From Paenalcaligenes hominis (GTDB lineage Bacteria > Pseudomonadota > Gammaproteobacteria > Burkholderiales > Burkholderiaceae_B), in assembly GCF_011927625.1 (NCBI RefSeq), contig NZ_JAATIZ010000002.1:124001-188000 (forward strand): a stretch of 64,000 nucleotides of DNA, read 5' to 3'. Position numbers and translations under genes: made by a program. Under the pieces are notes generated by a model, which had not been told where the DNA came from, did not search any database, and saw only the letters and a list, made by a program, of their open reading frames with translations. Positions 35,653-46,238 of the stretch are shown one piece after another. Each line of letters begins with the position of its first letter. The first letter of the stretch is position 1.

Positions 35653-36852
35653 TTAGTCGGCTTGCTTGCGTAAGTACGTTGGAATATCGAAACGATCCAT
35701 ACCGGACGTTTCTAAGGCTCGTACTTGCGAAGAAGCTTCGGTGTTGCGTGTACGCATAACCGATGGAATGGAAGGTGGGGTGACCTCGGCTTCCGGCTCT
35801 TTAGGAGCAATGGTTTCGGCTAAAGTCGGTTCGTTATCCGTTCCTGTGCGTAATACCGGCTCTGCAACGGGTGTTTGAACCAACTGAGGACGTGCTTGTT
35901 GACGACCTAGGCCAGTTGCTACCACTGTTACACGTAGGCTATCACCCATGCTGTCATCGTAGGCCGTACCAAAGATAACGTGTGCGTCTTCTGCAGCGTA
36001 ACTTTGGATAATATCCATAATTTCACGTGTTTCACGCAATTTAAGATCACGACCGGCTGTGATGTTAACCAACACACCACGTGCGCCATGTAAATCGACG
36101 CCTTCGAGTAATGGGCAGGCAATAGCACGCTCTGCTGCCTCGCGGGCACGGCCTTCGCCAGAAGCTACCGCAATACCCATCATGGCTTGACCTTGTTCGC
36201 CCATAATGGTTTTTACGTCTTCGAAGTCAACGTTAACGTTACCTTCGACGTTAATAATTTCGGCAATCCCTGCACATGCATTATGTAACACATCATCAGC
36301 GACTTTAAAGCAGTCTTCTTGGGTTGCGTCATCGTCCATTAAGTCGTAGAGGTTTTCATTTAACACCACGATTAATGAATGTACATGTTTGGATAGCTCG
36401 GCAATACCGGAGTTTGCCGTATCCATACGTCGGCGTCCTTCGAAGTGGAAGGGTTTAGTTACCACTCCCACAGTGAGGATGCCTAATTCTTTGGCGACTT
36501 CAGCCACAATAGGGCTGGCCCCAGTTCCAGTGCCGCCACCCATACCGGCCGTGATAAACACCATATGGGCGCCATCCAATACCTTGCGGATTTCGTCACG
36601 GGCTGTTTCTGCTGCCGCTCGGCCTTGTTCTGGCTTGGCCCCTGCCCCAAGGCCAGATCGACCTAGAGCAATTTGAATAGGTGCTTCGCTGCTGGCTAGA
36701 GCCTGCGCATCTGTATTGGCACAAATAAACTCAACGCCTTGCACACCTGAATGAATCATATGTGTGACCGCATTTCCACCTGCGCCACCTACCCCGATTA
36801 CCTTAATAACGGTTGAATTACCGTTGGTATCTAGTATTTCAAAGTTCATCAT
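35653..36852 (-). CDS. ftsZ: Cell division protein FtsZ
   Basis: This 399-residue tubulin-like GTPase forms the Z ring. It has IKVIGVGGAGGNAV at the N-terminus, the tubulin signature GGGTGTGASPIVA, and the T7-loop region NVDFEDVKTIM. A variable linker (about 320-380) is followed by the C-terminal FtsA/ZipA-binding peptide FDIPTYLRKQ. Two ATGs lie in tandem at the start (36847-36852); GAGGG upstream serves either. A 7-bp hairpin (36876-36894) lies just before the ribosome site. It is the last dcw gene before lpxC. Confidence 0.98.
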   Translation of the reverse strand: MMNFEILDTNGNSTVIKVIGVGGAGGNAVTHMIHSGVQGVEFICANTDAQALASSEAPIQIALGRSGLGAGAKPEQGRAAAETARDEIRKVLDGAHMVFITAGMGGGTGTGASPIVAEVAKELGILTVGVVTKPFHFEGRRRMDTANSGIAELSKHVHSLIVVLNENLYDLMDDDATQEDCFKVADDVLHNACAGIAEIINVEGNVNVDFEDVKTIMGEQGQAMMGIAVASGEGRAREAAERAIACPLLEGVDLHGARGVLVNITAGRDLKLRETREIMDIIQSYAAEDAHVIFGTAYDDSMGDSLRVTVVATGLGRQQARPQLVQTPVAEPVLRTGTDNEPTLAETIAPKEPEAEVTPPSIPSVMRTRNTEASSQVRALETSGMDRFDIPTYLRKQAD

Positions 36853-36875
36853 TTAGATTCCCTCGCTTTAATATT

Positions 36876-36894
36876 GGCAAGAAAACGTCTTGCC
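36876..36894 (-). repeat. Hairpin upstream of the ftsZ ribosome-binding site
   Basis: GGCAAGA / TCTTGCC pair perfectly around a 5-base loop in the 94-base ftsA-ftsZ gap, just upstream of GAGGG. It may shape ftsZ translation or be an mRNA processing site. Confidence 0.45.
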
Positions 36895-36946
36895 TCCCCG
36901 ATAAACCACATTTACTGCAATTATCCTTTTTAGCAAAGTCTGGCTG

Positions 36947-38173
36947 TTAATTCATAAACCATTCTTTGGCTTTTGCAACCATACTTTTAAATCGCCCCTC
37001 TTTACGGGTGACTTTGCGACCTTGGCCATGCTCTTGACGTGCTTGGCACAATAAACCCATGGCGGTAGAGAAACGTGGGTTGCGCATCATGTCAGCCAAG
37101 CTACCTTGATAAATGGGCATGGCGACACGCACCGGTTTTAAAAAAACGTCTTCTGCTACCTCAGCGATACCCGGCAATAATGCCGTACCGCCCGTAATGA
37201 CTACCCCCGAAGCCAGTAAGTCTTCGTACCCAGATTCGCGCACGCTTTGCTGTACCAACTGGAAAAGCTCTTCGACCCGAGGCTCGATGACGGCCCCCAA
37301 TGCATGACGTTTGACTTGACGATTAGGGCGGTCACCTAGACCAGGAACCTCGATAAGCTCTTCGGGCCCGGCGATATCCTCGCGCGCTAAACCATAGCGC
37401 AGCTTAATTTCCTCGGCATCGGGCATAGGGGTACGCAACATCGTTGCGATATCATTCGTAATTTGGTCTCCAGCTATAGGAATAACATGAGTATGACGTA
37501 TTGATCCACCCGTATATATAGCTATATCTGTGGTTCCACTACCAATATCGATGAGTAAAACCCCTAATTCTTTTTCGTCATCAGTCAAACACGCCAAACT
37601 AGATGCTAAAGGCGCGAGCATCAGTTCTTGGACTTCTAGCCCACAACGGCGTACACAGCGTTCAATATTTTGCGTGGATGACACCGTGGCCGTTACAATA
37701 TGCACACGCACCTCGAGCCGAAACCCGCTCATTCCGATAGGGTCTTTGATGTCTTCTTGGGCATCGACAATAAACTCTTGTTCCAGCACATGTAGCACTT
37801 GTTGATCAAGTGGAATATTGACCGCTTGGGCAGTTTCAATGACTCGAGCTACATCTGTAGCCGTTACCTCTTTATCCTTGACTGCTACCATGCCGCTAGA
37901 GTTCAGACTACGTATATGGCTGCCTGATATGCCTGCATACACCCCACCAATTTTACAATCGGCCATTAGCTCGGCCTCTTCGAGCGCCCGCTGAATTGAG
38001 TTAACGGTGGCTTCGATATTGACGACCACGCCCTTACGCATCCCCATGGACTCGTGTTGACCTAAACCCAGAACCTCGAACCGCCCTTCTGGCAACACCT
38101 CGGCTACCACGGCAGCGACTTTGTTTGTGCCAATGTCTAATGCTACGATCAGATCCTTATTATCACGGGTCAT
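36947..38173 (-). CDS. ftsA: Cell division protein FtsA
   Basis: This 408-residue actin-like ATPase tethers FtsZ to the membrane. The phosphate-1 motif is ALDIGTNKVAAVVAE, the phosphate-2 region is LLIDIGSGTTDIAIY, and the adenosine motif is GVVITGGTALLPGI. The 1C (SHS2) subdomain lies at about 85-160. The C-terminal amphipathic helix that inserts in the membrane is visible as FKSMVAKAKEWFMN. It follows ftsQ by 13 bases. Confidence 0.97.
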   Translation of the reverse strand: MTRDNKDLIVALDIGTNKVAAVVAEVLPEGRFEVLGLGQHESMGMRKGVVVNIEATVNSIQRALEEAELMADCKIGGVYAGISGSHIRSLNSSGMVAVKDKEVTATDVARVIETAQAVNIPLDQQVLHVLEQEFIVDAQEDIKDPIGMSGFRLEVRVHIVTATVSSTQNIERCVRRCGLEVQELMLAPLASSLACLTDDEKELGVLLIDIGSGTTDIAIYTGGSIRHTHVIPIAGDQITNDIATMLRTPMPDAEEIKLRYGLAREDIAGPEELIEVPGLGDRPNRQVKRHALGAVIEPRVEELFQLVQQSVRESGYEDLLASGVVITGGTALLPGIAEVAEDVFLKPVRVAMPIYQGSLADMMRNPRFSTAMGLLCQARQEHGQGRKVTRKEGRFKSMVAKAKEWFMN

Positions 38174-38186
38174 AAAATTTTCTATT

Positions 38187-38996
38187 TCATTCAGTAGGTT
38201 TAAGAGGCGCTAAGCTAATGGCAAATCCGTTGCTATAGCGTAAGTCGGCGGATTGGATGGTTCGACCATCTAAGCGCTCGTGTAATGTAGGCCACGCCTG
38301 CACAAAACGCTCTAGACGTGCGGCAAAATCAATGGCCCCTGATGTGCCATGCAGATCAGCAATATCGGCGGCAGGGTCGCGCCCTAGCTGCAAACGAATG
38401 CCATCCGACAACACCACCTCCCAAGCGTAACGCGGGCTTAAATTTAACTGCTGGATGCTTACCCCCAGAGGGGTTAACCATTGCGTCACCTCGGCGTAAC
38501 GTTGCACGACTAAGCGCTCGGAGTTAGCGGGACCGCGCAATTGGGGTAAAAAAGTTCCCTCGACAATAACGGCCTCGTTTGCCGCAAACGGCTCACCCCA
38601 TGTGTTGATCATATCGGATTCATTCCAATAGGCTAAAGGCTGTTGTTCCTCTATTTTAACCTGTAAGGTGTTTGGCCACACGCGACGCACTTGAGCTCGA
38701 CGTACCCAAGGGGCTTTTTCAAGTAGCGCTCTGGACTCATCTAGATTAATACTAAAAAAATTTCCTTTTAACTGCCCAGCAATGGTGGCATGAACCGCAT
38801 CGGGGGTGACATACACTAGCGCCTCGTTATTGACCCCTTCGATTTTCACCGTGTCCACAACAAAGTACGGTAAACGGGCCAGCCATAGCAGCGCACTGGT
38901 CACTATAGCGATAACAGCCAACACAGCAAGGCCGTTGGCTAATTGGTTCAGCCAACGATAATTCACTGAAAGAAGAGGCATAGAAAAACGCTGCAT
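38187..38996 (-). CDS. ftsQ: Cell division protein FtsQ
   Basis: This 269-residue bitopic protein links the early and late divisome. It has a short cytoplasmic N-terminus, one transmembrane segment (about residues 20-42, LAVLAVIAIVTSALLWLA), a POTRA domain (about 48-118, VDTVKIEGVNNEALVYVTPDAV) and a periplasmic beta domain. It overlaps the ddlB stop by one base. Length matches E. coli FtsQ (276). Confidence 0.94.
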   Translation of the reverse strand: MQRFSMPLLSVNYRWLNQLANGLAVLAVIAIVTSALLWLARLPYFVVDTVKIEGVNNEALVYVTPDAVHATIAGQLKGNFFSINLDESRALLEKAPWVRRAQVRRVWPNTLQVKIEEQQPLAYWNESDMINTWGEPFAANEAVIVEGTFLPQLRGPANSERLVVQRYAEVTQWLTPLGVSIQQLNLSPRYAWEVVLSDGIRLQLGRDPAADIADLHGTSGAIDFAARLERFVQAWPTLHERLDGRTIQSADLRYSNGFAISLAPLKPTE

Positions 38997-39943
38997 TATG
39001 CTGTTCTGGCCACCGCTTTCAATTTCAAGCTCGCGCTTTGTGCAATCTCGATACAGAGTTGCTCGTAGCTTAAGCCCACTGCCTTAGCCGCCATTGGTAC
39101 TAAAGAGTGGCTGGTCATCCCTGGAGACGTATTCACCTCGAGTAACCAAGGCTGATTAGCTTGATCCAGCATGAAATCTACCCGGCCCCAGCCCTCGCAA
39201 CCCACTGCCAAATAGGCCTCACGCGCTAAAGCTTGAATCTGGTCGGTAAGCGCTGGGCTTAGGTCGGCAGGACAAAAGTATTGAGTCTCATCACTATAAT
39301 ACTTGTTTTCAAAGTCGTAGTTGCCGCCTGGCGCCACAATTTCAATCACAGGCAAGGCTCGTGCTTGGTCTGCACTACCTAATACGGGTACGGTTAATTC
39401 GCGCCCTTGAATAAAACGCTCGGCAAGCACCGAGCTATCAAAGCGATAGGCTAAGTTAAAGGCGGCTTCAACTTGATCGGCATGATCTAAACGCGTAAAG
39501 CCCACGGTGGACCCTTCGTGGGCAGGTTTCATAATAAAAGGCAGTGCCAACCGATCGCATAACCCCTCGAGGTCACGCTGGTTTTTTAAGACGGCAAACT
39601 CAGGCGTGGGTAGGCCTTGCTGCAGCCAAACGCGTTTCGTCATGACTTTATCCATGGCCAATGCCGATGCCATTGGCCCACTGCCTGTATAAGGAATACC
39701 CAACAGCTCTAGGGCCCCTTGTAGTGTCCCGTCCTCGCCAAAACGGCCATGAAGCGTAATAAACACACGGTCAAATTGCGCTTGAGCTAACTCGGCCAAA
39801 CTCTGGGTTTTCGTATCAAATAGATGGGCATCTACCCCTTGCGCCACTAAAGCGTGATGGACGCCAGCGCCGGACATGAGAGAAACCTCGCGCTCTGCAG
39901 AAACCCCACCATAAATAACGCCAACCTTGCCTAGCTGTTTCAT
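38996..39943 (-). CDS. ddlB: D-alanine--D-alanine ligase
   Basis: This 315-residue ATP-grasp enzyme makes the D-Ala-D-Ala dipeptide used by MurF. The N-terminus [31 protein letters not shown], and the metal-binding C-terminal [18 protein letters not shown] are family marks. The position inside the dcw cluster, overlapping murC by four bases and ftsQ by one, points to the DdlB type. Confidence 0.96.
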   Translation of the reverse strand: MKQLGKVGVIYGGVSAEREVSLMSGAGVHHALVAQGVDAHLFDTKTQSLAELAQAQFDRVFITLHGRFGEDGTLQGALELLGIPYTGSGPMASALAMDKVMTKRVWLQQGLPTPEFAVLKNQRDLEGLCDRLALPFIMKPAHEGSTVGFTRLDHADQVEAAFNLAYRFDSSVLAERFIQGRELTVPVLGSADQARALPVIEIVAPGGNYDFENKYYSDETQYFCPADLSPALTDQIQALAREAYLAVGCEGWGRVDFMLDQANQPWLLEVNTSPGMTSHSLVPMAAKAVGLSYEQLCIEIAQSASLKLKAVARTA

Positions 39944-41349
39944 AGTCCTTCCTTAAGTTGTCCTGCCACACGACTTATTGACCCTGCACCCATTAAAACC
40001 ACCACATCATCAGCGCGTACAAAGTTCTGGATTGACTCGGCTAAATCGCTAATTTGTTCGACGAACACGGGCTCTACACGGCCCGCTACGCGTATAGCGC
40101 GTGCTAAAGCACGCCCGTCTGCCGCCACAATACGCTCCTCGCCGGCTGGATAGACCTCGCTTAATAACACGGCATCGGCTTGGCTGAGCACGCGAACAAA
40201 ATCCTCGAAACAATCGCGGGTGCGTGTATAGCGATGAGGCTGAAAAGCGAGCACCAGGCGTCTATTGGGCCACGCACCACGGGCAGCATCTAAGGTGGCT
40301 TGCATTTCATTAGGGTGATGACCGTAATCATCGACCAAGGTGTAATGCCCCCCTCCTGCTGTCTCGGGCACGGGCAAATCGCCATATTGGGTAAAACGTC
40401 TTCCTACACCTGTAAACGTATCTAGCGCTGCCGCAATGTCGGCGTCGCTGACACCGAGCTCAGTGGCTACGGCTATGGCAGCTAAGGCGTTCAGTACATT
40501 GTGCTTACCAGGCAGGTTTAGACTGACAGACAATACAGGCAGAGCCCCTGCACTGCCTTGGCGTTCTACATCAAAATACATTTTGGTACCAACATGACGA
40601 ATACCCACGGCTCGTACCTGCGCGTCGGGGTTTTCTATACCATAGGTGGTCACAGGACGCGACACGAACGGAATAATTTCCCTCACATTGGGGTCATCAA
40701 CACACAGCACCGCACTGCCATAAAAAGGCAAGCGCTGGGTAAAATCAATAAATGCACTTTTTAAACGTGCCACGTCGTGACCATAGGTATCCATGTGATC
40801 AACATCGATATTTGTAATGATCGCCATGACAGGCAGCAAGTTTAGGAAAGAGGCATCCGACTCATCGGCCTCTACAACAATGTATTCCCCTTGACCTAAA
40901 CGGGCGTTGGCACCGGCTGAGTTTAAACGGCCTCCGATGACAAAAGTAGGGTCCAACCCACCCACAGCAAGAATGCTGGCCACTAGGCTAGTGGTTGTGG
41001 TTTTGCCATGCGTGCCGGCGACGGCTATGCCTCGTTTTAAGCGCATGAGCTCGGCCAACATAAGCGCACGCGGTACCACCGGAATACGTAGCGCACGGGC
41101 AGCTAGGACTTCAGGGTTGTCATTGCCAATTGCGGTGGACACCACAATCGCGCCCATGCCTTTCACATTCTCCGCTTCATGGCCAATAACAATACGTGCT
41201 CCTAAACTTTCTAACCGACGAGTGACAGCTGACGGTTGGATGTCAGACCCGCTAATGGCGTAACCTAAATTAAGCAACACTTCGGCAATGCCGCTCATTC
41301 CAGAGCCACCTATACCGACAAAATGAATGTGCTGAATACGATGTTTCAT
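39940..41349 (-). CDS. murC: UDP-N-acetylmuramate--L-alanine ligase
   Basis: This 469-residue cytoplasmic Mur ligase adds L-Ala to UDP-MurNAc. It has the nucleotide-sugar-binding [15 protein letters not shown], the ATP loop [10 protein letters not shown], the central [11 protein letters not shown], and the C-terminal FQPHRYTRT. It overlaps murG and ddlB by four bases each, which suggests translational coupling. Confidence 0.97.
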   Translation of the reverse strand: MKHRIQHIHFVGIGGSGMSGIAEVLLNLGYAISGSDIQPSAVTRRLESLGARIVIGHEAENVKGMGAIVVSTAIGNDNPEVLAARALRIPVVPRALMLAELMRLKRGIAVAGTHGKTTTTSLVASILAVGGLDPTFVIGGRLNSAGANARLGQGEYIVVEADESDASFLNLLPVMAIITNIDVDHMDTYGHDVARLKSAFIDFTQRLPFYGSAVLCVDDPNVREIIPFVSRPVTTYGIENPDAQVRAVGIRHVGTKMYFDVERQGSAGALPVLSVSLNLPGKHNVLNALAAIAVATELGVSDADIAAALDTFTGVGRRFTQYGDLPVPETAGGGHYTLVDDYGHHPNEMQATLDAARGAWPNRRLVLAFQPHRYTRTRDCFEDFVRVLSQADAVLLSEVYPAGEERIVAADGRALARAIRVAGRVEPVFVEQISDLAESIQNFVRADDVVVLMGAGSISRVAGQLKEGL

Positions 41350-42416
41350 GAATTTCCTTTAGCTAAACGTAAACACGTGTTCGCTATTTTTTCTGTTGCA
41401 TCCACAAATGAATGCTCTTGCGCATGGATGGCTCGCTTTTGCAGTTCAGCACGCGTTGTTGTTTGTAGCCACTGGGCTAACCACTCCACGGTAAATTGGG
41501 CTTGAGGCTGCAGCCATGCCGCAGCACAGTCGCTAAGGTAATTAGCATTGGCAGTTTGATGATCGTCAATGGCATGAGGCAATGGCACAAATAGGGCCGC
41601 CACCCCAACAGCGGCGACTTCCGCTACCGTCATGGCCCCGGCTCGACAAATGACGACATCAGCCGCTGCCATGGCAGCAGCCACATCTGTAATAAAGGGG
41701 ACGACCTGAGCGTGTACCTGAAGCGCATCATAATTGTCTTGGACAGTCTTGGTGTGCGCCTGACCCGTTTGATGCACGACATAAGGCCGATCCTGGGCCG
41801 AAATTTGTGCCAGTGCAGCGGGTATGATTTTATTCAAAGGAGCGGCCCCTAAGCTGCCACCTAATACTAAGATTTGTAAAGTTCCTTTACGGGCTTGGTA
41901 ACGTTCGGCAGGCGCACGTTGGCGTGTAAACGCATTACGCACAGGGTTTCCCACCATAATGGCCCCAGGTAATGCCCCAGGAAAACCCACTAAGCTTTGA
42001 CGCGCTATTTTAGCTAAATAGCGGTTCGCTGTACCGCCTATGGCATTTTGCTCGTGTACCACTAAAGGGATACCCGCTAACTTTGCCATTATCCCACCAG
42101 GAAAAGCCACATAGCCGCCCATCCCGAGCACGACATTAGGCTGGGCCTCTTGCAGAGCCCGTCGAGCCTCTACACACGCGCTTAGTAAACGAAACGGTAA
42201 CTGCAATAGAGCCTTTAGCCCTTTACCTCGCACCCCGGAAAAATGTAGGGGCAACAAGGGAAAGCCGTGCTCTTTTACGAGTTGACCTTCCATGCGATCT
42301 GGGTTGCCAAGCCAATACACGCGCCACCCTTGTGCTCGTAGATAATGAGCGACCGCCAAGCCCGGCATAATATGCCCACCTGTGCCTCCGGCCATAATCA
42401 AAATCGAACGGCTCAT
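41346..42416 (-). CDS. murG: UDP-GlcNAc:lipid I N-acetylglucosaminyltransferase MurG
   Basis: This 356-residue GT28 glycosyltransferase on the inner face of the membrane turns lipid I into lipid II. It has the N-terminal glycine-rich loop [15 protein letters not shown], the second loop [12 protein letters not shown], and the UDP-GlcNAc-binding [22 protein letters not shown]. It overlaps ftsW and murC by four bases each. Confidence 0.97.
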   Translation of the reverse strand: MSRSILIMAGGTGGHIMPGLAVAHYLRAQGWRVYWLGNPDRMEGQLVKEHGFPLLPLHFSGVRGKGLKALLQLPFRLLSACVEARRALQEAQPNVVLGMGGYVAFPGGIMAKLAGIPLVVHEQNAIGGTANRYLAKIARQSLVGFPGALPGAIMVGNPVRNAFTRQRAPAERYQARKGTLQILVLGGSLGAAPLNKIIPAALAQISAQDRPYVVHQTGQAHTKTVQDNYDALQVHAQVVPFITDVAAAMAAADVVICRAGAMTVAEVAAVGVAALFVPLPHAIDDHQTANANYLSDCAAAWLQPQAQFTVEWLAQWLQTTTRAELQKRAIHAQEHSFVDATEKIANTCLRLAKGNS

Positions 42417-43609
42417 TGACGGATACCTCGCATTAAGTTTCGGTTCTCATGATCGATGCGCAATAATATCGCTAACGCAATGAGACTCATAATTGTGGCT
42501 GAACCACCATAACTGACTAATGGCAAGGTCAAACCTTTGGTAGGCAATACGCCTAAACAAACCCCTATATTAATAAAGGTTTGCACGCCAAACCATACTC
42601 CAATTCCTTGGGCGAACATGGCGTTAAATAAGCGCTCCATGGCGATAGCCTGACGCCCAATTTCAAATGCACGCCAAATCACAAAAGCAAAAGCAATGAT
42701 AAGCAGACTAACCCCGACAAAGCCGAGCTCCTCGCCAATCACCGCCACAATAAAGTCTGTATGGGCCTCGGGCAAATAATGCAGTTTTTCTACGCTAGAA
42801 CCTAAGCCCACACCGGTCCACTCACCACGCCCAAACGCAATAAGCGAGTGCGAAAGCTGGTAGGCACTGCCATAGGCGTTTTCAGGCTTCCAAGGGTCTA
42901 AATACACAAATAAACGCTCACGGCGCCACGGCGCAAACCAAATCATAATGGCCCCAACGCCCCCGAATAAACCCACCATACCGATCATCCAGCGCAAGGC
43001 AATACCACCAATAAAAACCACGCCCATCGCGATACACGCTGTCACGACAAAAGCCCCCAAGTCGGGCTCTAAAATAAGGAGTCCCCCTACCGCACCCACT
43101 ACCAATATGATGGGTACAAAGCCACGCCAAAACTCGGAAATGGTTTCCTTTTTGCGCACCACATAGAGGGAGGCAAACATAACCATCGCCACCTTCATAA
43201 ACTCAGAAGGCTGGAAATTAACTATTCCTAAGGGAATCCAACGTCGTGCCCCATTGACCTCACGCCCTACACCAGGAATTAGCACTAATACCAACAGCAC
43301 CAGAGCAAGGATAAAAAGGGGCAAGGCCAGTTTTTCCCAGACGCGCATCGGTACCAGACTGGCTGCCCCCGCTAACACAGCGCCCAAACTTAAAAACAAC
43401 GTATGACGGATGACAAAATAATAGTGGCCATAATTACGATACTGCGGGCCATCCGCTAAGGCGATGGAGGCCGAATACACCATTAATAAGCCAAAGGCCG
43501 CTAACATACACACTACCGTCAGTAATGGCATATCAATACTAGGCATTGCAGTCCGTGCCCGTGACCGCTTTCCTAAAACCCGCTGATTTAATGGGACTGA
43601 TCGTGTCAC
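42413..43609 (-). CDS. ftsW: Septal peptidoglycan glycosyltransferase FtsW
   Basis: This 398-residue SEDS protein has about ten transmembrane segments and polymerises lipid II with FtsI at the septum. The segments [20 protein letters not shown] and [18 protein letters not shown] are SEDS hallmarks; the large periplasmic loop contains the [20 protein letters not shown] block. It overlaps murD and murG by four bases each. Confidence 0.96.
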   Translation of the reverse strand: MTRSVPLNQRVLGKRSRARTAMPSIDMPLLTVVCMLAAFGLLMVYSASIALADGPQYRNYGHYYFVIRHTLFLSLGAVLAGAASLVPMRVWEKLALPLFILALVLLVLVLIPGVGREVNGARRWIPLGIVNFQPSEFMKVAMVMFASLYVVRKKETISEFWRGFVPIILVVGAVGGLLILEPDLGAFVVTACIAMGVVFIGGIALRWMIGMVGLFGGVGAIMIWFAPWRRERLFVYLDPWKPENAYGSAYQLSHSLIAFGRGEWTGVGLGSSVEKLHYLPEAHTDFIVAVIGEELGFVGVSLLIIAFAFVIWRAFEIGRQAIAMERLFNAMFAQGIGVWFGVQTFINIGVCLGVLPTKGLTLPLVSYGGSATIMSLIALAILLRIDHENRNLMRGIRQ

Positions 43610-45069
43610 GCCACCTCTCCTTTGTCCAAAGCTAACTCAGTGACGGCATCCACAAACTGATGGCCACGATCTATGTAATTGCTGAACATATCCAAACTGG
43701 CGCACGCGGGTGACAATAACACGGTGTCCCCTGCCTGACTGAATTCAAACGCCTGCTGTACGGCTTGAGTGAGGTTCATTGCTAACACAACGGGGATAGT
43801 TAGCGCCTCAAAGGCGCGGGCTAATAAGGCGGCATCACGTCCGATCAGTATCACAGCACGGCAAGCACTTTGAGCAACAGCATCGGCTAAAGGGGTAAAG
43901 TCTTGATCTTTGCCTACACCCCCTGCTATGAGCACCATAGACCGGCCCAGCCCTTCGATAGCGGCTACTGTTGCCCCAACATTCGTGCCTTTACTGTCAT
44001 TAATGAAGCTTACCCCCTGCACCATACGCACAAACTGACAGCGATGAGGCTCACCATGATAATTATGTAAAGCATGAAGCAAAGCATCCCAATCTAGGCC
44101 AGTGGTACGCAATAAGCTTAGTGCAGCCAACGCGTTACTTATGTTGTGTCGCCCCGTTAGAGCCAATGCTGAAATAGGTAATACATACTCTAGCGCCCCC
44201 GTCTGCACGGTGGACAACGCAATCCATTCTTGCTCTTGGTTAAGACCTAACCCGATATCACACGCCGTCACAGGCTGATCGAGTCCGAAGCTTTGTACTT
44301 GCATCTCTGCTGTAGGCATGGCGAATGTGATAAGGTCATCGCGATTCACGATCACGTGTTGGCACATACTAAACAAATGAGCCTTGGCGGCAATATAAGC
44401 CTGCATTGACCCATGCCAGTCAATATGATCTTGACTGATATTTAATACCACACCGGCTTGCAGCGCTAAGCTAAAGGTATGTTCAAGTTGAAAGCTGGAA
44501 AGCTCGATAATCCAGTAATCCGGTAGCTGCTGCTGAGCATAGGCCTCTGCCAAAGCGGATAGCGCCGCCGGACTGATATTCCCTGCGGCAAGCACAGACT
44601 GGCCGGCTTCTTGGAGCATGTATTTAGTCAGCTGCACGACGGTGGTTTTGCCGTTCGTTCCGGTGACCCCAAACACGGTAGGACGATAACCGGTACGTGC
44701 TAAATCGGTTAAAGCCCGAGCAAATAGCTCTATTTCACTAATAACGGAAATACCTTGACGTTTAGCTAAGCTTAACAAATGCGCTACTTGCGGATCAGTT
44801 GGCGCTAAGCCGGGACTGATAACCACCGTTTGTATACCCGTTAGTACATTGGGGTCGAGTGCCTCTGCACCTAATACAACGTCGATGGCGACATCATTGT
44901 ACTGATGAGCCAACGCCTCTGTTTTCACCTGGTAGTGTAACCGGGTGTCGGCCACTCGTATTGGCAAGTGTTGTTGTAAGTACCAATGCGCTGCAGCCAA
45001 ACCGGTTTCCCCTAAGCCTAGGATAAGTGTGTAGCCATAGGAAGAGGTGGTAAAGACAGACTCTTTCAT
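43606..45069 (-). CDS. murD: UDP-N-acetylmuramoyl-L-alanine--D-glutamate ligase
   Basis: This 487-residue Mur ligase adds D-Glu to UDP-MurNAc-L-Ala. It has the N-terminal [15 protein letters not shown], the ATP loop [14 protein letters not shown], the central [17 protein letters not shown] with the NDSKGTN motif, and the C-terminal [19 protein letters not shown]. It is longer than E. coli MurD (438 residues). It overlaps mraY and ftsW by four bases each. Confidence 0.97.
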   Translation of the reverse strand: MKESVFTTSSYGYTLILGLGETGLAAAHWYLQQHLPIRVADTRLHYQVKTEALAHQYNDVAIDVVLGAEALDPNVLTGIQTVVISPGLAPTDPQVAHLLSLAKRQGISVISEIELFARALTDLARTGYRPTVFGVTGTNGKTTVVQLTKYMLQEAGQSVLAAGNISPAALSALAEAYAQQQLPDYWIIELSSFQLEHTFSLALQAGVVLNISQDHIDWHGSMQAYIAAKAHLFSMCQHVIVNRDDLITFAMPTAEMQVQSFGLDQPVTACDIGLGLNQEQEWIALSTVQTGALEYVLPISALALTGRHNISNALAALSLLRTTGLDWDALLHALHNYHGEPHRCQFVRMVQGVSFINDSKGTNVGATVAAIEGLGRSMVLIAGGVGKDQDFTPLADAVAQSACRAVILIGRDAALLARAFEALTIPVVLAMNLTQAVQQAFEFSQAGDTVLLSPACASLDMFSNYIDRGHQFVDAVTELALDKGEVA

Positions 45070-46238
45070 CGTAGTTTAAGTGTAGAGAGGCCAATTAGAA
45101 CAAGCATCATCGTAATGATCCAGAATCGAACCACCACTTGGGTTTCTTTCCACCCACTGACCTCAAAATGGTGATGCAGAGGTGCCATCTTGAAGATCCG
45201 CCGCCCTTCACCGTACCGTTTTTTGGTGTATTTGAACCAAGTGACCTGCATCATGACTGACAACGTTTCTACTACAAACACCCCACCCATAATGAAGAAC
45301 ACAATTTCTTGGCGCACAATAACGGCAATGGTCCCTAAGGCCCCACCTAACGCCAGCGCCCCAACGTCTCCCATGAAAACTTGGGCGGGGTACGCATTAA
45401 ACCAAAGAAAGGCTAAACCTGCCCCCGCAATCGCTGCACAAATTACCATTAGCTCTGAAGCGCCAGGAATATACGGAAATAATAAGTATTTGGAATAGTC
45501 CACTCGACCTACCACATAGGCAAAAATACCTAATGCACTACCCACCATGACGGTAGGCATAATCGCGAGCCCATCTAAGCCATCTGTTAGGTTCACCGCA
45601 TTGCTAGAACCTACGATGACAAACCACGTTAATGCAGCAAAACCTAAAACCCCCAACGGGTAACTGATGCTTTTAAAAAAAGGAACGATCAAATCGGCTT
45701 GGGTGGGCAATGGCATTGTAAAGCCGCTAAGCACCCAACTTTTAAATAAAGGCCACAGTTCCGCTGTATCCGGAGCAGAAACCGCAAACGTTAAATACAC
45801 CGAAGCCACAATCCCAATTAATGCCTGCCAAAAAAACTTTTGGCGTGATGACATGCCTTCGGGGTCACGGTGCACGACTTTTTTATAATCATCTGCCCAA
45901 CCGATCCAGCCAAAACCAAACGTGACGAGTAATACAACCCACACGAATCGATTCGTCCAATCGGCCCATAAAATCGTGCTAATACCGATAGAAATCAGCA
46001 CCAACACCCCACCCATAGTAGGGGTACCATTTTTTTGCAAATGCGACTCAGGACCGTAATTACGTACCGCCTGACCTATTTTTAATTCGGTCAGACGACG
46101 AATTACCCAGGGGCCACTCCATAAACCAATAATTAATGAGGTGGCACAGGCTAATACGGCTCGTAAGGTAATGTACTCGAACACCCCAAAAGCGCGGACA
46201 TGGGATTCAGCAAGCCACCGCGCTAGCTCAAGAAGCAT
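45066..46238 (-). CDS. mraY: Phospho-N-acetylmuramoyl-pentapeptide transferase MraY
   Basis: This 390-residue integral membrane enzyme makes lipid I from UDP-MurNAc-pentapeptide and undecaprenyl phosphate. About ten transmembrane segments are visible. Active-site blocks are GWADDYKKV (DDxxK type), [22 protein letters not shown] and the PLHHHFE loop. It overlaps murEF by 11 bases and murD by four. Confidence 0.97.
   Translation of the reverse strand: MLLELARWLAESHVRAFGVFEYITLRAVLACATSLIIGLWSGPWVIRRLTELKIGQAVRNYGPESHLQKNGTPTMGGVLVLISIGISTILWADWTNRFVWVVLLVTFGFGWIGWADDYKKVVHRDPEGMSSRQKFFWQALIGIVASVYLTFAVSAPDTAELWPLFKSWVLSGFTMPLPTQADLIVPFFKSISYPLGVLGFAALTWFVIVGSSNAVNLTDGLDGLAIMPTVMVGSALGIFAYVVGRVDYSKYLLFPYIPGASELMVICAAIAGAGLAFLWFNAYPAQVFMGDVGALALGGALGTIAVIVRQEIVFFIMGGVFVVETLSVMMQVTWFKYTKKRYGEGRRIFKMAPLHHHFEVSGWKETQVVVRFWIITMMLVLIGLSTLKLR

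Noticed and set aside
40907-41263. A 118-codon plus-strand frame within murC
   Set aside because: Antisense shadow of murC codons, rich in Arg, Ser, Thr and Pro, with no family resemblance.
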